Below, piece by piece: positions 5,165 through 5,584 of a stretch of 5,584 bases of DNA. The notes beneath the pieces were generated by a model. It made no database searches and was not told where the DNA came from. It was given only the letters and a program-made list of their open reading frames with translations. The DNA comes from CAMLHP01 sp035707845 (lineage in GTDB: Bacteria > Gemmatimonadota > Gemmatimonadetes > Gemmatimonadales > GWC2-71-9), in NCBI GenBank assembly GCA_035707845.1, contig DASSTP010000001.1, positions 1 through 5,584 of the forward strand. Direction: 5' to 3'. The number at the start of each line of letters is the position of its first letter. Positions within the stretch are counted from its first letter, which is position 1. The position numbers were made by a program, and so were the translations under genes.

Positions 5165-5220
5165 CGACCACTTCGACCCTCGACCCTCGACCCTCGACAG
5201 TTGACCATGCGACCACTTCG
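5165..5220 (+). repeat. 11-bp direct repeat flanking heptamer array C
   Basis: CGACCACTTCG occurs at 5165-5175 and again at 5210-5220. Each copy lies shortly after an in-frame ATG (5156 and 5207), so the start region of the downstream gene looks duplicated on either side of the heptamer array. Confidence 0.6.
5173..5207 (+). repeat. Heptamer tandem array C abutting the second DHFR-like start
   Basis: Three exact copies of TCGACCC (5173-5193) are followed by the degenerate units TCGACAG and TTGACCA. The last base of the array is the A of the ATG at 5207. The unit resembles array A (GACGCCC versus the rotation GACCCTC). Confidence 0.7.
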
Positions 5221-5584
5221 CTATTCCATCAACCTCACGCTCGACGGGTGCTGCGATCACCAGGCCGTGATCCCGGATCCGGAGATGCATCGGTACCATA
5301 CGGAAAATCTTGCGCGTGCCGGTGCCCTGCTCTTCGGCCGTGTGACATATCAGATGATGGAAGAAGGCTGGCGCTCGGTGGCAGAGACCGGTGAGCAGCC
5401 CGAGTGGATGGATGACTGGATGGTTCCCTTTGCCCACGTGATCCACTCGGCCAGGAAGTACGTCGTGTCGAGCACGCTGGATACGGTCGACTGGAAGAAC
5501 GCCGAACTCGTTCGCGGCGACCTGGAGCAGGCGGTCCGTGCGCTCAAGCAGCAACCTGGCAACTACCTGCTCACCGGCGGCGTG
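5207..5584 (+). CDS. DHFR/RibD_C-like protein, N-terminal part (3' partial)
   Basis: An open frame of 126 codons runs off the window end. MRPLRYSINLTLDGC (1-15) is the usual first strand and loop of stand-alone RibD_C/DHFR-like proteins. LLFGRVTYQMMEEGW (41-55) is the family's most recognisable motif. SSTLDTVDWKNAELVRGDL (88-106) and PGNYLLTGGV (117-126) lead into the glycine-rich cofactor loop. About one third of the usual 180-190 residues is missing beyond the edge. The start at 5207 is chosen because the family N-terminus aligns there. An in-frame ATG at 5156 would add 17 residues encoded partly by the repeat array. Neither start has a convincing Shine-Dalgarno sequence; GCGAAG at 5145-5150 before 5156 is the nearest candidate. 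The substrate is unknown and NADPH use is expected from the family. Confidence 0.87.
   Translation, partial: MRPLRYSINLTLDGCCDHQAVIPDPEMHRYHTENLARAGALLFGRVTYQMMEEGWRSVAETGEQPEWMDDWMVPFAHVIHSARKYVVSSTLDTVDWKNAELVRGDLEQAVRALKQQPGNYLLTGGV

Noticed and set aside
4733..5554. 273-codon minus-strand open frame spanning the heptamer arrays
   Set aside because: Its middle is a repetitive AQL/SAQ peptide generated by the 7-bp repeat, and both ends are antisense to the YCII and DHFR-like genes.

Overview
The window is GC-rich DNA from a bacterium with short intergenic gaps and several secreted lipoproteins. The mix of gene families (ArsR regulator with an AHSA1/SRPBCC partner, YCII protein, two RibD_C/DHFR-like proteins, SnoaL-like lipoprotein) would suit a soil or environmental Gemmatimonadota-type organism. 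That assignment is inference from gene content and composition; no marker gene is present.

Layout. Positions 1-141 hold the C-terminal end of a DHFR/RibD_C-like protein. It is followed by a lipoprotein related to peptidyl-alpha-hydroxyglycine alpha-amidating lyase (PAL, an NHL-repeat propeller, 176-1204), which is interrupted by one in-frame amber codon at 380-382. Next is a small SnoaL/DUF4440-like lipoprotein (1240-1758). Facing it on the minus strand is a two-gene operon: an ArsR-family repressor (2607-2609 start, ending 2268) overlapping by ATGA an AHSA1/SRPBCC protein (2271-1783). Upstream of that operon lies a perfect 8-4-8 inverted repeat (2672-2691) that overlaps the -35 box of the operon promoter and also sits inside a possible divergent promoter.

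On the plus strand follow a prolyl-aminopeptidase-like alpha/beta-hydrolase lipoprotein (2817-3842), a SAM-dependent methyltransferase of the 'RVVCCYP' type (3892-4551), a YCII/DGPF-type protein (4653-5003) and the N-terminal part of a second DHFR/RibD_C-like protein (5207 to the window edge). Three short tandem arrays with a 7-bp period mark gene boundaries in the last 1.1 kb (4543-4570, 4997-5066, 5173-5207). The middle one is followed by a strong hairpin.

How the parts work together: the only regulatory unit that can be read directly is ArsR/AHSA1, apparently autoregulated through the palindrome and perhaps also controlling the divergent hydrolase. The other genes look like single accessory or stress-type genes. 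I do not see a defence system, mobile element, CRISPR array, tRNA or rRNA. The observations most worth following up are the single TGG-to-TAG-like nonsense codon in an otherwise intact PAL gene, the operator/promoter architecture, and the heptamer arrays, one of which separates two in-frame start codons and is flanked by an 11-bp direct repeat.
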